Positions 8,833 through 17,362 of a stretch of DNA of 64,000 bases are shown here, piece by piece. This DNA is from Sinorhizobium fredii NGR234 (GTDB taxonomy: Bacteria > Pseudomonadota > Alphaproteobacteria > Rhizobiales > Rhizobiaceae), in contig NC_012587.1 of NCBI RefSeq assembly GCF_000018545.1, positions 930,001 through 994,000 on the forward strand, given 5' to 3'. A program made the translations under genes and the position numbers. Numbering within the stretch: position 1 is the stretch's first letter; each line of letters opens with the position of its first letter. The notes under the pieces are model-generated. The model was not told where the DNA came from, made no database searches, and saw only the letters and a program-made list of their open reading frames with translations.

Positions 8833-9690
8833 ATGCATACGATTTCGCAGGAAGAGGCCATCGAGGCCATGCCGCTCAAGGGAGCCGAGCAGACCCGTTT
8901 CTGGCGGGATGCGCGCTTCAACGGCATGGAATGCCTGAGTGCGACATTCATCACCCATGAGTTTGCGCCGCATGCGCACGACACCTTCAGCATCGGCGCC
9001 ATCGAGGCGGGCTCGCAGATCAGCACCATCAAGGGCGAGCGTTCGCAGACAGGCCCCGGTGATCTCTACCTGATCAACCCTGACGAAACCCACGACGGGC
9101 ATCCGGGCAGTGACGGCTATCGCTACCGGATGATCTATCCGTCGGTGGAGCTGTTCGTTGAAGTTCTCGAGGATGTCACCGGCCGTCCGTTCCGCGGCAC
9201 GCCCAGCTTTTCGCGGCAGTGGCTGACGGACATCGAACTCGCCGCCGCCTTTCGTCGCGCGCATCAGCTGCTGGAAGGAAGAACTGGAGCGCTCGAGGCC
9301 GACGAAGGCATGTTCGGCTTCCTGGCGACGCTGTTCGAGCGGCATGGCAGCGCCATCATCGTTCCGGTCCGCACGCGCGAGAGTTCCGCCGTGCATCGCG
9401 CCCGCGACTATCTGCTCGAAAACTATTCGAGCGACATCGGTCTCGACGAGCTTGCCAAGGTGGCCGGCCTCAGCCGCGCCCATTTGATTCGGGCGTTCCG
9501 CAAGGAGTTTCACATCACGCCGCATGCCTTCCTGACCGACAAACGGGTGCGTGAGGCAAGGACGCTGCTGCGCCAGGGTTGGCCGCCCGCCGATACCGCC
9601 TATCATTGCGGCTTTGCGGACCAGGCGCATTTCACCCGCCACTTCAAGGCGCGCACCGGCGTGACGCCGGGTGCTTTTCGGGCCGGTTGA
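8833..9690 (+). CDS. AraC-family transcriptional regulator, probably of azlCD
   Basis: 285 residues. The N-terminal half is a cupin-type sensor domain (HEFAPHAHDTFSIG, then a GPGDLYLINPDETHDG segment), and the C-terminal about 100 residues are the double helix-turn-helix AraC DNA-binding domain (SSDIGLDELAKVAGLSRAHL and a second HTH ending FTRHFKARTGVTPG). The gene lies 71 bp upstream of azlC on the same strand, a common arrangement for regulators of AzlCD exporters, so control of azlCD is a reasonable inference. No clear Shine-Dalgarno precedes ATG 8833, so the start is less certain than the identity. Confidence 0.85.
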   Translation: MHTISQEEAIEAMPLKGAEQTRFWRDARFNGMECLSATFITHEFAPHAHDTFSIGAIEAGSQISTIKGERSQTGPGDLYLINPDETHDGHPGSDGYRYRMIYPSVELFVEVLEDVTGRPFRGTPSFSRQWLTDIELAAAFRRAHQLLEGRTGALEADEGMFGFLATLFERHGSAIIVPVRTRESSAVHRARDYLLENYSSDIGLDELAKVAGLSRAHLIRAFRKEFHITPHAFLTDKRVREARTLLRQGWPPADTAYHCGFADQAHFTRHFKARTGVTPGAFRAG

Positions 9691-9731
9691 TCACTTTCAT
9701 TCAAGACCGGCCGCCGCTCGCCTTCTAGAAC

Positions 9732-9753
9732 TCTCCGCAAATCAATGCGGAGA
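9732..9753 (+). promoter_or_regulatory. Stem-loop over the azlC ribosome-binding site
   Basis: Perfect 8-bp inverted repeat TCTCCGCA (9732-9739) / TGCGGAGA (9746-9753) with a 6-nt loop, just before the GTG start of azlC at 9762. The right arm contains the GGAG that would act as Shine-Dalgarno, so in RNA the hairpin would hide it. It could equally be a DNA operator for the upstream AraC-type regulator. Confidence 0.55.
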
Positions 9754-9761
9754 TCGTAGAC

Positions 9762-10463
9762 GTGAGAAGGCTAGCAATACCCCAGGAGTTTTTCGGCGGC
9801 GTAAGGGCCATGGCGCCCCTGACCGTGGCGGTGATGCCGATCGGCCTGGTCTTCGGTGCCGTTGCCGCAGGCAAGGGCCTGAGCAGCCTCGAAGCGACGC
9901 TGATGAGCGTGCTTGTCTTTGCCGGCGGGTCGCAGTTCGTCGCCATGGACATCTGGACACATCCGGCCTCCTGGGGCGCGCTCGCCTTTTCGGCCCTGCT
10001 CGTCAACATCCGCCACGTCTTGATGAGCGCTTCGATCGGCAACAAGATGCCGGCGTTTTCCGGCCCGGCGAAATATGCCGCGATGCTGCTGCTCGCCGAC
10101 GAAATCTGGGCGATGGCCGAAGTCCGCGCCGGTCAGACCCGGCTCACCCCCGCCTGGTATGCGGGTCTTGCCGTGCCGTTTTATTGCGTCTGGGTTCTGG
10201 CGAGCCTTGCCGGTTCCGCCGCCGGCGCCTTCCTCGGCGACCCGAAGGCGACCGGTCTGGATTTCGCGTTTCCAGCGGTTTTCACCGTCCTGGTCATGGG
10301 CTTCTGGAAGGGACGCGACACCGGCGCCGTACTGGCCGCCAGCGCCACGGCGGCGGTCCTTGCCCATCAGTTCCTGCCGGGCGTCTGGTACATCGCGGCG
10401 GGCGCCGCGGCCGGCGTTGCCGCAACGCTTTTCACAAGCCGCCGTCAAGAGGCCTGCGCATGA
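9762..10463 (+). CDS. azlC: AzlC-family branched-chain amino-acid exporter, large subunit
   Basis: 233-residue membrane protein with the AzlC pattern: N-terminal FFGGVRAMAPLTVAVMPIGL, a central SALLVNIRHVLMSASI segment and multiple hydrophobic helices. With AzlD it forms an exporter of branched-chain amino acids or analogues. The GTG at 9762 follows GGAG at a spacing of about 9 nt. An internal ATG at 9810 would cut into the first helix. It overlaps azlD by 4 bp (ATGA), showing translational coupling. Confidence 0.88.
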   Translation: MRRLAIPQEFFGGVRAMAPLTVAVMPIGLVFGAVAAGKGLSSLEATLMSVLVFAGGSQFVAMDIWTHPASWGALAFSALLVNIRHVLMSASIGNKMPAFSGPAKYAAMLLLADEIWAMAEVRAGQTRLTPAWYAGLAVPFYCVWVLASLAGSAAGAFLGDPKATGLDFAFPAVFTVLVMGFWKGRDTGAVLAASATAAVLAHQFLPGVWYIAAGAAAGVAATLFTSRRQEACA

Positions 10464-10765
10464 CGCTCGATCCCCATACCTTCCTCGCCATTGTCGCGAT
10501 GGCCGCAGCCACGGTGCTGACGCGCATTGCCGGGCTTGTTCTCATCCGCTTCGTGACGATCGGCCCGCAGCAGAAGCGCGCCTTGGAGGCGATCCCTCCC
10601 GCAGTACTGATGGCGGTCATCGCCCCGACGGCGCTCGTCACCGGCCCAGCCGAGACCCTCGCGACCGTTGCAACGGCGCTCGCCGCGACGCGACTGCCGT
10701 TGCTTGCGGCCGTGGCGATCGGGGTGTTTGTCGTCGCTGTCGCGAGAGCGCTGATCGGCGCGTGA
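10460..10765 (+). CDS. azlD: AzlD-family branched-chain amino-acid exporter, small subunit
   Basis: 101-residue, very hydrophobic protein beginning MTLDPHTFLAIVAM, with three to four membrane segments. The ATG at 10460 overlaps the azlC stop, the usual AzlCD arrangement. The same frame stays open far upstream, but that stretch is only a shadow of azlC. AzlD supplies the small membrane subunit of the exporter. A large palindromic repeat begins 41 bp after its stop. Confidence 0.88.
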   Translation: MTLDPHTFLAIVAMAAATVLTRIAGLVLIRFVTIGPQQKRALEAIPPAVLMAVIAPTALVTGPAETLATVATALAATRLPLLAAVAIGVFVVAVARALIGA

Positions 10766-10805
10766 GGGGGCGTGGAGTCACCTTGGAACTCCGCCCGGCC
10801 TGCCG

Positions 10806-10933
10806 GCCACCTTCTCCCCGCAAGCGGGGCGAAGGAGACTCGTGGCGCCCTCGCAGAACCTCGCTCCGCTGCCCGATGGGGAGGGAAGGCGGCGCCTCTC
10901 GTCCCTTCGCCCCGCCCGCGGGGAGAAGGTGGC
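10806..10933. repeat. Nested palindromic REP-like element
   Basis: Outer arms GCCACCTTCTCCCCGC (10806-10821) and its exact reverse complement (10918-10933). Inside them is a second pair, GCGGGGCGAAGG (10824-10835) and its complement (10904-10915). The four arms fold into one long cruciform or hairpin of 128 bp. Palindromes of this kind are familiar intergenic repeats in rhizobia. It lies between the convergent ends of azlD and dnaB and could act as a bidirectional terminator. Confidence 0.85.
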
Positions 10934-10970
10934 GGCAGCCGGATGAGGGGCAGAAAATACTCCCGCGCCC

Positions 10971-12470
10971 TTAGTGCTCGTACTGCGTGAACGACGGATC
11001 GGCGAGGTCGGAGAAGCGGGTGAATTCCGACTGGAAGGCGAGTTTCACGGTGCCGGTCGGTCCGTGACGCTGCTTGGCGATGATCACGTCGGCCGTGCCC
11101 TTCACCCGCTCCATCTGCATCTTCCACTCTTCGTATTTCGGATCGAGCTCATCGCGCGGTTCCATGTTCTTCACATAGTATTCCTCGCGGAACACGAAGA
11201 GCACCACGTCGGCATCCTGCTCGATGGAACCCGATTCGCGCAGGTCCGAAAGCTGCGGCCGCTTGTCTTCGCGGCTTTCGACGGCGCGCGACAGCTGCGA
11301 CAGCGCGATGATCGGAACGTTGAGTTCCTTACCGAGAGCCTTGAGGCCTGTGGTAATCTCGGTGATTTCCTGCACGCGGTTTTCGCCTGACTTCTTCGAG
11401 CCGCTCATGAGCTGGACGTAGTCGACGACCAGGACGTCGAGGCCGCGCTGGCGCTTCAGGCGGCGGGCGCGCGCCGCAAGCTGGGCGATCGAGATGCCGC
11501 CGGTCTGGTCGATATAGAGCGGCACCTTCTGCATCATCTGCGAGCAGGCGACGAGCTTTTCGAAATCCGCTTCGGAGATATCGCCGCGGCGGATCTTCGA
11601 GGACGACACTTCGGTCTGCTCCGAGATGATACGGGTGGCGAGCTGTTCGGACGACATTTCCAGCGAGTAGAAGCCGACGACGCCGCCGTTCTTCGCCTTG
11701 AAGGAGCCGTCGGGCTGCACTTCCGGCTCATATGCGGCGGCGATGTTGTAGGCGATGTTGGTGGCAAGCGAGGTCTTGCCCATGCCCGGGCGGCCGGCGA
11801 GGACGATCAGGTCCGATCGCTGCAGGCCGCCCATCTTGCCGTCGAGCGAATGAATGCCGGTGGAGATGCCGGAGAGGTGCCCGTCGCGTTCGAAGGCCTG
11901 TCCGGCCATGTCAATGGCAAGCGCCACGGCGTCATTGAAGGATTGAAAGCCACCGTCGTAGCGGCCGGTCTCGGCAAGCTCGAAAAGGCGCCGTTCGGCG
12001 TCCTCGATCTGGCTCTGCGGCGGCATGTCGAGCGGCGCGTCAAAGGCGATGTTGACCATGTCCTCGCCGATGGTAATCAGCGATCGGCGGAGCGCCAGGT
12101 CGTAGATCGCCCGGCCGTAGTCTTCCGCGTTGATGATCGAAACGGCTTCCGCGGCAAGACGCGCGAGGTACTGCGCAACCGTCAGGTCGCCGACCTTGTC
12201 GTCGGCCTTGAGAAAGGTCTTGACCGTCACCGGGTTGGCGGTCTTGCCCATGCGGATGATTTCGCCGGCAACTTCGAAGATCTTGCGATGCAGCGGCTCG
12301 AAGAGATGCACCGGCTTGAGGAAGTCGGAGACGCGGTAGAAGGCGTCGTTGTTGACCAGGATGGCGCCGAGCAGCGCCTGTTCGGCTTCCAGGTTGTTCG
12401 GCGCTTCGCGGTAGTGCTGGTCCGCCTGGTCCTTGGGCAAGGGAGCGAGCTTTCGCGCTGCGTCGTTCAT
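10971..12470 (-). CDS. dnaB: Replicative DNA helicase DnaB
   Basis: Hexameric 5'-3' helicase at the replication fork. The 499-residue protein has an N-terminal primase-interacting domain (NNLEAEQALLGAILV) and a RecA-type motor domain with Walker A GRPGMGKTS near residue 225, DVLVVDYVQLM as Walker B, and the SGSKKSGENRVQEIT loop. There is no intein. ATG at 12470 is chosen; the 21 extra in-frame codons upstream have no family counterpart. It lies downstream of rplI on the minus strand, separated from it by a terminator. In this window an AraC-azlCD cassette separates dnaB from alr. Confidence 0.97.
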   Translation of the reverse strand: MNDAARKLAPLPKDQADQHYREAPNNLEAEQALLGAILVNNDAFYRVSDFLKPVHLFEPLHRKIFEVAGEIIRMGKTANPVTVKTFLKADDKVGDLTVAQYLARLAAEAVSIINAEDYGRAIYDLALRRSLITIGEDMVNIAFDAPLDMPPQSQIEDAERRLFELAETGRYDGGFQSFNDAVALAIDMAGQAFERDGHLSGISTGIHSLDGKMGGLQRSDLIVLAGRPGMGKTSLATNIAYNIAAAYEPEVQPDGSFKAKNGGVVGFYSLEMSSEQLATRIISEQTEVSSSKIRRGDISEADFEKLVACSQMMQKVPLYIDQTGGISIAQLAARARRLKRQRGLDVLVVDYVQLMSGSKKSGENRVQEITEITTGLKALGKELNVPIIALSQLSRAVESREDKRPQLSDLRESGSIEQDADVVLFVFREEYYVKNMEPRDELDPKYEEWKMQMERVKGTADVIIAKQRHGPTGTVKLAFQSEFTRFSDLADPSFTQYEH

Positions 12471-12796
12471 GGTAGGTCCGTGTCCGCCTCTAATTTCCGT
12501 GAGCCAATCGGTTTGCTGCCTGCCCTCGGCCACGTCTAGTGTAGCTGTGCAACAGTGCCGTGGCTTGCGACGCCGCCATCGAATTTTGCCGGTTGTTCAC
12601 ACTGATTCACAGGGGCGCGGGTGGACCCGAAACATGCCACGCCGGGCATTGCACTTAAGGCTGAGGTCGGCCACAAATCTATCTGATTCGCTTTCGCGCG
12701 TCGTCCGCCGATCGCCTTCGCGCACCTTTGGTGACGGCAAAAGAAAAGCCCGGATCGAGGGATCCGGGCTTCTTGTTTCAGCTCTGTCGCTGAACC
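12471..12796. other. Intergenic region rplI-dnaB
   Basis: 326 bp without a gene. It holds the rplI terminator hairpin at its right end (12746-12771) and, further left, the presumed dnaB promoter region. No coding sequence or other repeat was seen. Confidence 0.6.
12746..12771 (-). terminator. rplI terminator
   Basis: Perfect 11-bp stem AAGCCCGGATC / GATCCGGGCTT (12746-12756, 12761-12771) with a 4-nt loop, 25 bp after the rplI stop. Read on the minus strand the stem is followed by a T-rich tract (CTTTTCTTTTG), the pattern of an intrinsic terminator ending the rpsF-rplI operon. Confidence 0.88.
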
Positions 12797-13372
12797 TTAT
12801 TCTTCTTCACCGGCGAATTCGGCTTCCGGGTTGAAGAAGTCTTCCGGCTTCAGGGCGTCTTCGTCGACGCCGTAGATGGCCTCGGCGGAGGTCAGGCTTT
12901 CGCCCTTGGCCTGGCGCTCGGCTTCTTCGGCCGAACGGGCAACGTTGACTTCGACGGCCACGTCGACTTCCGCGTGCAGGTGCAGCGTCACCTTGTGAAC
13001 ACCGATCGCCTTGATCGGCTGGTTGAGGTTGACCTGGTTGCGGTTGATGTTGAAGCCCTCGGCAGCCAGTACGTCGACGATGTCGCGAGCGGCAACCGAG
13101 CCGTAGAGCTGGCCGGTTTCGCCGGCCGAGCGGACGATGATGAAGGACTTGCCGTCAAGCTTGTCGGCGACCTGCTGGGCTTCCGACTTGCGCTCGAGGT
13201 TGCGGGCTTCGAGCGTTGCGCGTTCGGATTCGAAACGGGCCTTGTTGGCGGCGTTGGCGCGCAGCGCCTTGCCGAGCGGCAGCAGGTAGTTACGGGCAAA
13301 GCCGTCGCGGACCTTTACGGTTTCGCCCATCTGGCCGAGCTTGGCGATGCGTTCGAGGAGAATGACTTCCAT
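12797..13372 (-). CDS. rplI: 50S ribosomal protein L9
   Basis: 191 residues beginning [16 protein letters not shown], with the N-terminal RNA-binding domain, the long connecting helix ([18 protein letters not shown]) and the C-terminal domain. ATG at 13372 is preceded by AAGGAA at good spacing. The extra 50 codons of open frame upstream are not L9. The acidic C-terminal tail (about residues 170-191) is longer than in E. coli L9, as is usual in rhizobia. It ends the small-ribosomal-protein operon with rpsF, rpsR and a DUF2232 gene. Confidence 0.97.
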
Positions 13373-13407
13373 GTCGATGTTCCTTTCAAGTTGGCATTGT
13401 TCGTTGG

Positions 13408-14361
13408 TTAGCTTTTTCCCGCCGGTGTGACAGCGATGGTGCGTCGCGTGTCGGTCAGTCCGGACAGGAGGAAGAACACCGCCGGGATCGTGAAGACGAG
13501 CACCGACAGATAGGCGATCCACAGCACGGGAAGCCGCCAGGACTTGCCGCGTGTGCGGAAATGGAAGGAGGCGAAGCCCGAGAGCAGGAACCCCGCCCCG
13601 AATGTCCCGCAGACGAGGGCGCCGATCGCCGCCGGCGCACCGCCCAGAAACGTCAGGACAAGGCCGGCAAGGAAGACGAAGATGGCGTTGCGATGCATCC
13701 TGAGGGACGAGGGGATGTCCTCGCGCGGCCGGACGGATCGTCCCGACATCAGTACGATCCGCGTCGCGATGTAATAGGCGGCAAACAGCATGACGACCCA
13801 GATCGCGCCCTGCACAAGCGGTAGCGCCAGCGTGAACATCGACTTGAGCTGGGCAATGGCGGCGGCGTCGGGATTGTAGAGCGGCTCCTGGGCCTTCAAC
13901 GCCTCGACGACCATGTCGACCATCAGGTCGGAGACGCTCGAATCATAGCCGACGATGGTCGCGACGATGATCATGCCGAGGGTGACGAGCCCGGCGAGGT
14001 GGCCGAGGATGTCGGAGAGCGGATACCAGGCAAGCGCGCCCTCGGGGCCGCCGAGTTCCTGGGCCGGGCGCGCGAGATTGGCGAGATGGCTGAGCCAGCC
14101 GGCCGGGATGAGCGTGACGACCAGGATGAGCAAGGCGAAATAGGGCGAAATCACGCTTGCCGCTGTAACGCCCGCCGCGATGATCGCGGTGATCGCCGCG
14201 GCGTTTCCCCAGCCGAGCCCGGCAATCAGGATCGGCAATGCGGAAGCGGCGTAGAGAACGATTGCAAGGGACGACTGCGTGTTCGCGCCCATCGACAGAA
14301 GGGCGGCGGTAATGCCGGCAAGTGCGCCGGTGATCAGCGATGTCCTGTTCCAATTCTGCAC
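13408..14361 (-). CDS. DUF2232-family membrane protein
   Basis: 317-residue protein with about eight hydrophobic segments, from [15 protein letters not shown] at the N-terminus to [20 protein letters not shown] near the C-terminus. It matches the DUF2232 family found between rpsR and rplI in many alphaproteobacteria. Its function is unknown. GTG at 14361 ([12 protein letters not shown] read as start) with AGGA 8 nt upstream is preferred over starts further upstream, whose residues are not hydrophobic or conserved. The gap to rplI is 35 bp, so it is part of the ribosomal protein operon. Confidence 0.8.
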
Positions 14362-14466
14362 GTTTCGCTGTCCTGCTTCAAACGCAGTTAGGGGCGTTCT
14401 TGGCCCCAACATGGGATTTTGGCACTTGCCGCGCCGGTTCCGATCCGCGCCCACCGCGGAAGGGAG

Positions 14467-14503
14467 GCGTCAAGCCGCTCACCCGAAGGAAGCGGCTTGA
14501 CGC
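14467..14503 (-). terminator. Hairpin between rpsR and the DUF2232 gene
   Basis: 13-bp inverted repeat GCGTCAAGCCGCT / AGCGGCTTGACGC (14467-14479, 14491-14503) with an 11-nt loop, 45 bp after the rpsR stop. It lacks a T tract, so it may only attenuate or protect the upstream mRNA end. Confidence 0.5.
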
Positions 14504-14547
14504 GGAGTCGGTTACCGTTGAGTCAGGCGACCAACGGAGAGCGAGCC

Positions 14548-14796
14548 TTACGATACGACGTAGGGCAGCAGGCCGAGGAAGCGTGCACGCTTGATCGCCT
14601 GGGCGAGCTCGCGCTGCTTCTTCTGGGAAACGGCCGTGATGCGGGACGGAACGATCTTGCCGCGCTCGGAAATGTAGCGCTGCAGGAGACGAACGTCCTT
14701 GTAGTCGATCCGCGGCGCGTTTGCGCCCGAGAAGGGGCAGGTCTTGCGGCGGCGGTGGAACGGGCGGCGTACCGGAGCGGAAGAAACTTCAGCCAT
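14548..14796 (-). CDS. rpsR: 30S ribosomal protein S18
   Basis: 82 residues: an N-terminal basic segment ([13 protein letters not shown]), the conserved [20 protein letters not shown] core and the [20 protein letters not shown] helix. Two ATGs lie 6 bases apart. The second (14796) is chosen because it is 9 nt from the AGGAGA ribosome-binding site, while the first is only 3 nt away. It lies 24 bp after rpsF. S6 and S18 bind each other on the 30S platform. Confidence 0.97.
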   Translation of the reverse strand: MAEVSSAPVRRPFHRRRKTCPFSGANAPRIDYKDVRLLQRYISERGKIVPSRITAVSQKKQRELAQAIKRARFLGLLPYVVS

Positions 14797-14820
14797 TGTC
14801 ATTATCTCCTAGGCTTCGGG

Positions 14821-15270
14821 TTACGCGCGGTCTTCGCGCGGGCGGCGCGGACGGTCATCACGATCGCCACGGTCCGGGCGCGGACCACGGTCACCGAAAC
14901 CACCACGGTCCGGACGGTCGCCGTCGCGGCGCGGACGGTCGTCACGGTCGCGCTTCTGCATCATCGCGGACGGACCTTCCTCGTGCTTCTCGACGGCGAT
15001 CGTCATGTAGCGCAGGATGTCTTCGTTGATGCGCATCTGGCGCTCGACTTCGTGAACGGCCGGTGCCGGAGCATCGATGTCCATGAGGACGTAGTGAGCC
15101 TTGCGGTTCTTCTTGATGCGGTAGGTGAGGGACTTCAGGCCCCAGTTCTCGACACGACCGACCTTGCCGCCGTTCGCTTCGAGGACGCCCTTGTACTGTT
15201 CGACCAGGGCGTCGACCTGCTGCGGCGTGATGTCCTGCCGAGCCAGGAATACGTGTTCATAAAGAGCCAT
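14821..15270 (-). CDS. rpsF: 30S ribosomal protein S6
   Basis: 149 residues. The first about 95 are the canonical S6 fold ([19 protein letters not shown], then [20 protein letters not shown]). The last about 45 are a low-complexity Arg/Asp/Gly/Pro tail (repeats of [15 protein letters not shown] type), as in other alphaproteobacteria. S6 heads the operon rpsF-rpsR-DUF2232-rplI. The gene is divergent from the copper-storage-type gene across about 350 bp, where its promoter must lie. Confidence 0.97.
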   Translation of the reverse strand: MALYEHVFLARQDITPQQVDALVEQYKGVLEANGGKVGRVENWGLKSLTYRIKKNRKAHYVLMDIDAPAPAVHEVERQMRINEDILRYMTIAVEKHEEGPSAMMQKRDRDDRPRRDGDRPDRGGFGDRGPRPDRGDRDDRPRRPREDRA

Positions 15271-15622
15271 TGTGGCTTGCCTTTCTTGCGTTTATCAGCC
15301 CGGACCTCGGCGGCTAAGCCTCAACGACTGTTCTTATTGGCTCAGATGAGCCGGCAAGAAAGTGTTGTATCGAGACGGTCGAGAGCGGAGACACGGGAGG
15401 CCGGAACAGCTTGTCGTTCCTGGCGGCCTCCGGGATGGAAGCCGGCCCTCCGTTCAGCCACCAGCCAGAAGACCGGGCGTTTCGAACAGCGCGCTTATAC
15501 GGATTTTCAACCGAAATGCAAGGCGTGTCGGAAAATCGTGCCCGAACGGCCGAGCCGCAAAGCTGTGGAACAATGGCTCCCCTTCCTTGTTGGCCCCTCG
15601 TTGGCAACCACGGGAGAAGAAA
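15271..15622. other. Divergent promoter region rpsF / copper-binding protein
   Basis: 352 bp without a supported gene. It must contain the rpsF promoter on the minus strand and the promoter of the Cys-rich protein on the plus strand. The only structure seen is a 14-bp palindrome GGCTCAGATGAGCC at 15339-15352, about 70 bp upstream of rpsF. Confidence 0.5.
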
Positions 15623-15955
15623 ATGCATCACGTCGATCCGAAGATGCAGGAGTGCATCGAAAATTGTCTCGCCTGCTACCGCGCCTGTCTTTCGACGGCG
15701 ATGAGCCATTGTCTGGAGGCGGGCGGCAAGCACACGGAGCCGGATCACTTCCGGCTGATGATGGCCTGCGCCGAGATATGCCGGACCTCGGCGCATTTCA
15801 TGCTGATCGGAACGCCCCATCACCGGCATGTCTGCGGCGAGTGTGCAGAGATCTGCAGCGAATGCGCGGCCGACTGCGAACGTATCGGCGGCATGGCCGA
15901 ATGCGTCGATGCCTGCCAGCGCTGCGCCGAAAGCTGCCGGCAGATGGCAGCCTGA
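15623..15955 (+). CDS. Four-helix-bundle copper-binding (Csp-type) protein
   Basis: 110-residue protein with 16 cysteines spaced three to four residues apart along helices (Cys11, Cys15, Cys18, Cys22, Cys30, then CxEIC, CGECAEICSECAADC and CVDACQRCAESC). This is the pattern of the copper-storage four-helix-bundle family (Csp1/Csp3, formerly DUF326), in which Cys line the inside of the bundle and bind many Cu(I) ions. There is no signal peptide, so it should be cytosolic like Csp3. ATG at 15623 follows GGGAGAAG. The long open frame upstream of it is not coding. No copper exporter or regulator is adjacent, so regulation cannot be inferred. Confidence 0.88.
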   Translation: MHHVDPKMQECIENCLACYRACLSTAMSHCLEAGGKHTEPDHFRLMMACAEICRTSAHFMLIGTPHHRHVCGECAEICSECAADCERIGGMAECVDACQRCAESCRQMAA

Positions 15956-15989
15956 GGCGCGATGTACCGTGCAGAGGTGTTCGCGTCGC

Positions 15990-17033
15990 TCAGATCGGCG
16001 CCGGATAGAGCCGATGGAGGCGGCGTATGCCGTTCAGCACATCCTGCGACAGCGTCACTTCGGCGGCGCCGATGTCGGTCTTCAGCTGTGGGATCGACGT
16101 TGCGCCGATGATGGCCGAGGCCATGAAGGGACGCGTCAGGCAGAAGGCGAGCGCCATCTGCGCCGGGTCGAGGCCGTGCTCGCGGGCAAGCGCCACATAG
16201 GCGGCGACCGCAGGCTCCTGGTGCGGCGTGAAGCGGCCGCCGAGATCGCCGTTGATCGACAGACGCGACCCGGCGGGCCTTGCCCCGTCGAGATACTTTC
16301 CCGTCAAGAGGCCGGCCGCCAGCGGCGAATAGGCAAGCAGTCCGACATCTTCGTGATGGGACAGTTCGGCGAGGTCGAGGTCGTAGGCGCGGTAAAGCAG
16401 GTTATATTCGTTCTGGATGGTGGCGACGCGCGGCAGGCCGTGCCTCTCGGACAGGTCGAGCATCTTCATCGTGCCCCAGGCGGTATCGTTCGAAAGCCCG
16501 ATGGCGCGGATCTTGCCGGCCTTCACGAGGTCGCCGAGCTTGTCGAGAACGGCCCTCAGATCGGCGGCGACGTGTTCCTTGTCCTGCCGTGACGGGTCGT
16601 AGGACCAGGCATTGCGGAAGTGGTAATGGCCGCGGTTGGGCCAGTGGAGCTGGTAGAGATCGACATAGTCGGTCTTCAGGCGCTCGAGGCTGGCATCGAG
16701 CGCTTCGCCGATCCCCTCCGGCGTCATCGGACCGCCGTTGCGGATATAAGGACGGCCGGAGCCGGCGACCTTGGTGGCGAGCACCACATCGTCACGCCGG
16801 CGGCGGCCGGCCAGCCAGTCGCCGATGATCCGCTCGGTATTGCCGTAGGTTTCTGCCGATAGCGGCGTCGTCGGATAGAGTTCGGCGGTATCGATGAAGT
16901 TGACGCCGCACTCAAAAGCATAGTCGAGCTGCCCGTGGGCTTCGATCGGCGTATTCTGGGAGCCCCAGGTCATCGTTCCGAGGCAGATTTCGGAAACCTT
17001 GATGCCGGTGCGGCCGAGCGTGTTGTAGCGCAT
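15990..17033 (-). CDS. NADP-dependent aldo/keto reductase, Tas-like
   Basis: 347-residue TIM-barrel aldo/keto reductase. The catalytic tetrad is visible as Asp48, Tyr53 (FIDTAELYP), Lys88 (LATKVAG) and His130 (LYQLHWPNR). The N-terminus MRYNTLGRTGIKVSEICLGTMTWG and overall length fit the Tas/YajO-like group. ATG at 17033 follows AAGGAA; the 30 codons of open frame before it are not family-like. The substrate is unknown. It is convergent with the copper-binding gene (34-bp gap) and divergent from fabD. Confidence 0.88.
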   Translation of the reverse strand: MRYNTLGRTGIKVSEICLGTMTWGSQNTPIEAHGQLDYAFECGVNFIDTAELYPTTPLSAETYGNTERIIGDWLAGRRRRDDVVLATKVAGSGRPYIRNGGPMTPEGIGEALDASLERLKTDYVDLYQLHWPNRGHYHFRNAWSYDPSRQDKEHVAADLRAVLDKLGDLVKAGKIRAIGLSNDTAWGTMKMLDLSERHGLPRVATIQNEYNLLYRAYDLDLAELSHHEDVGLLAYSPLAAGLLTGKYLDGARPAGSRLSINGDLGGRFTPHQEPAVAAYVALAREHGLDPAQMALAFCLTRPFMASAIIGATSIPQLKTDIGAAEVTLSQDVLNGIRRLHRLYPAPI

Positions 17034-17362
17034 GAAGTGACGTTCCTTGTGCTGGCGAAGGCGCGCCGCTGGGAGGAAAAGGCGCGCCGCCCACGAATAG
17101 GGTGATGCCACAACCCGGAGCATATCGAACGGGTGCGGCGATGCGGGGCAAACTTACGCCTCGATTGACGAAGATCAAGGGCAAAAGCCCGCAACGGGCG
17201 AAGCTCCGCGCTTGACTCGCCGTTCAGGAATGTGAATGGAGAGGAAAACACGGGTGGGGTAGGAAGTTGGGGCGGTTGCGCCGCATTCCGCCCGGATACC
17301 AAGAGAGCAGATGGCGACGGGCCGGAAAATTGCCCGTCGAGATCCAGGGAAGGGCACTCCTG
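17034..17362. other. Divergent promoter region aldo/keto reductase / fabD
   Basis: 329 bp with no supported gene. It should contain the promoter of the fabD-fabG operon; CTTGAC at 17211-17216 could be a -35 element, but no convincing -10 follows. No repeats were seen. Confidence 0.4.

Noticed and set aside
7537..9642. 701-codon minus-strand frame across the AraC gene and alr
   Set aside because: It covers two genuine genes in other frames and has no recognisable domain.
12471..12533. 21-residue N-terminal extension of DnaB
   Set aside because: The family start is MNDAARKL; the extra residues have no counterpart.
14803..15270. Arg/Asp/Gly-rich tail of S6 as a frameshift or separate repeat
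   Set aside because: Such tails are normal in alphaproteobacterial S6, and the frame is continuous.
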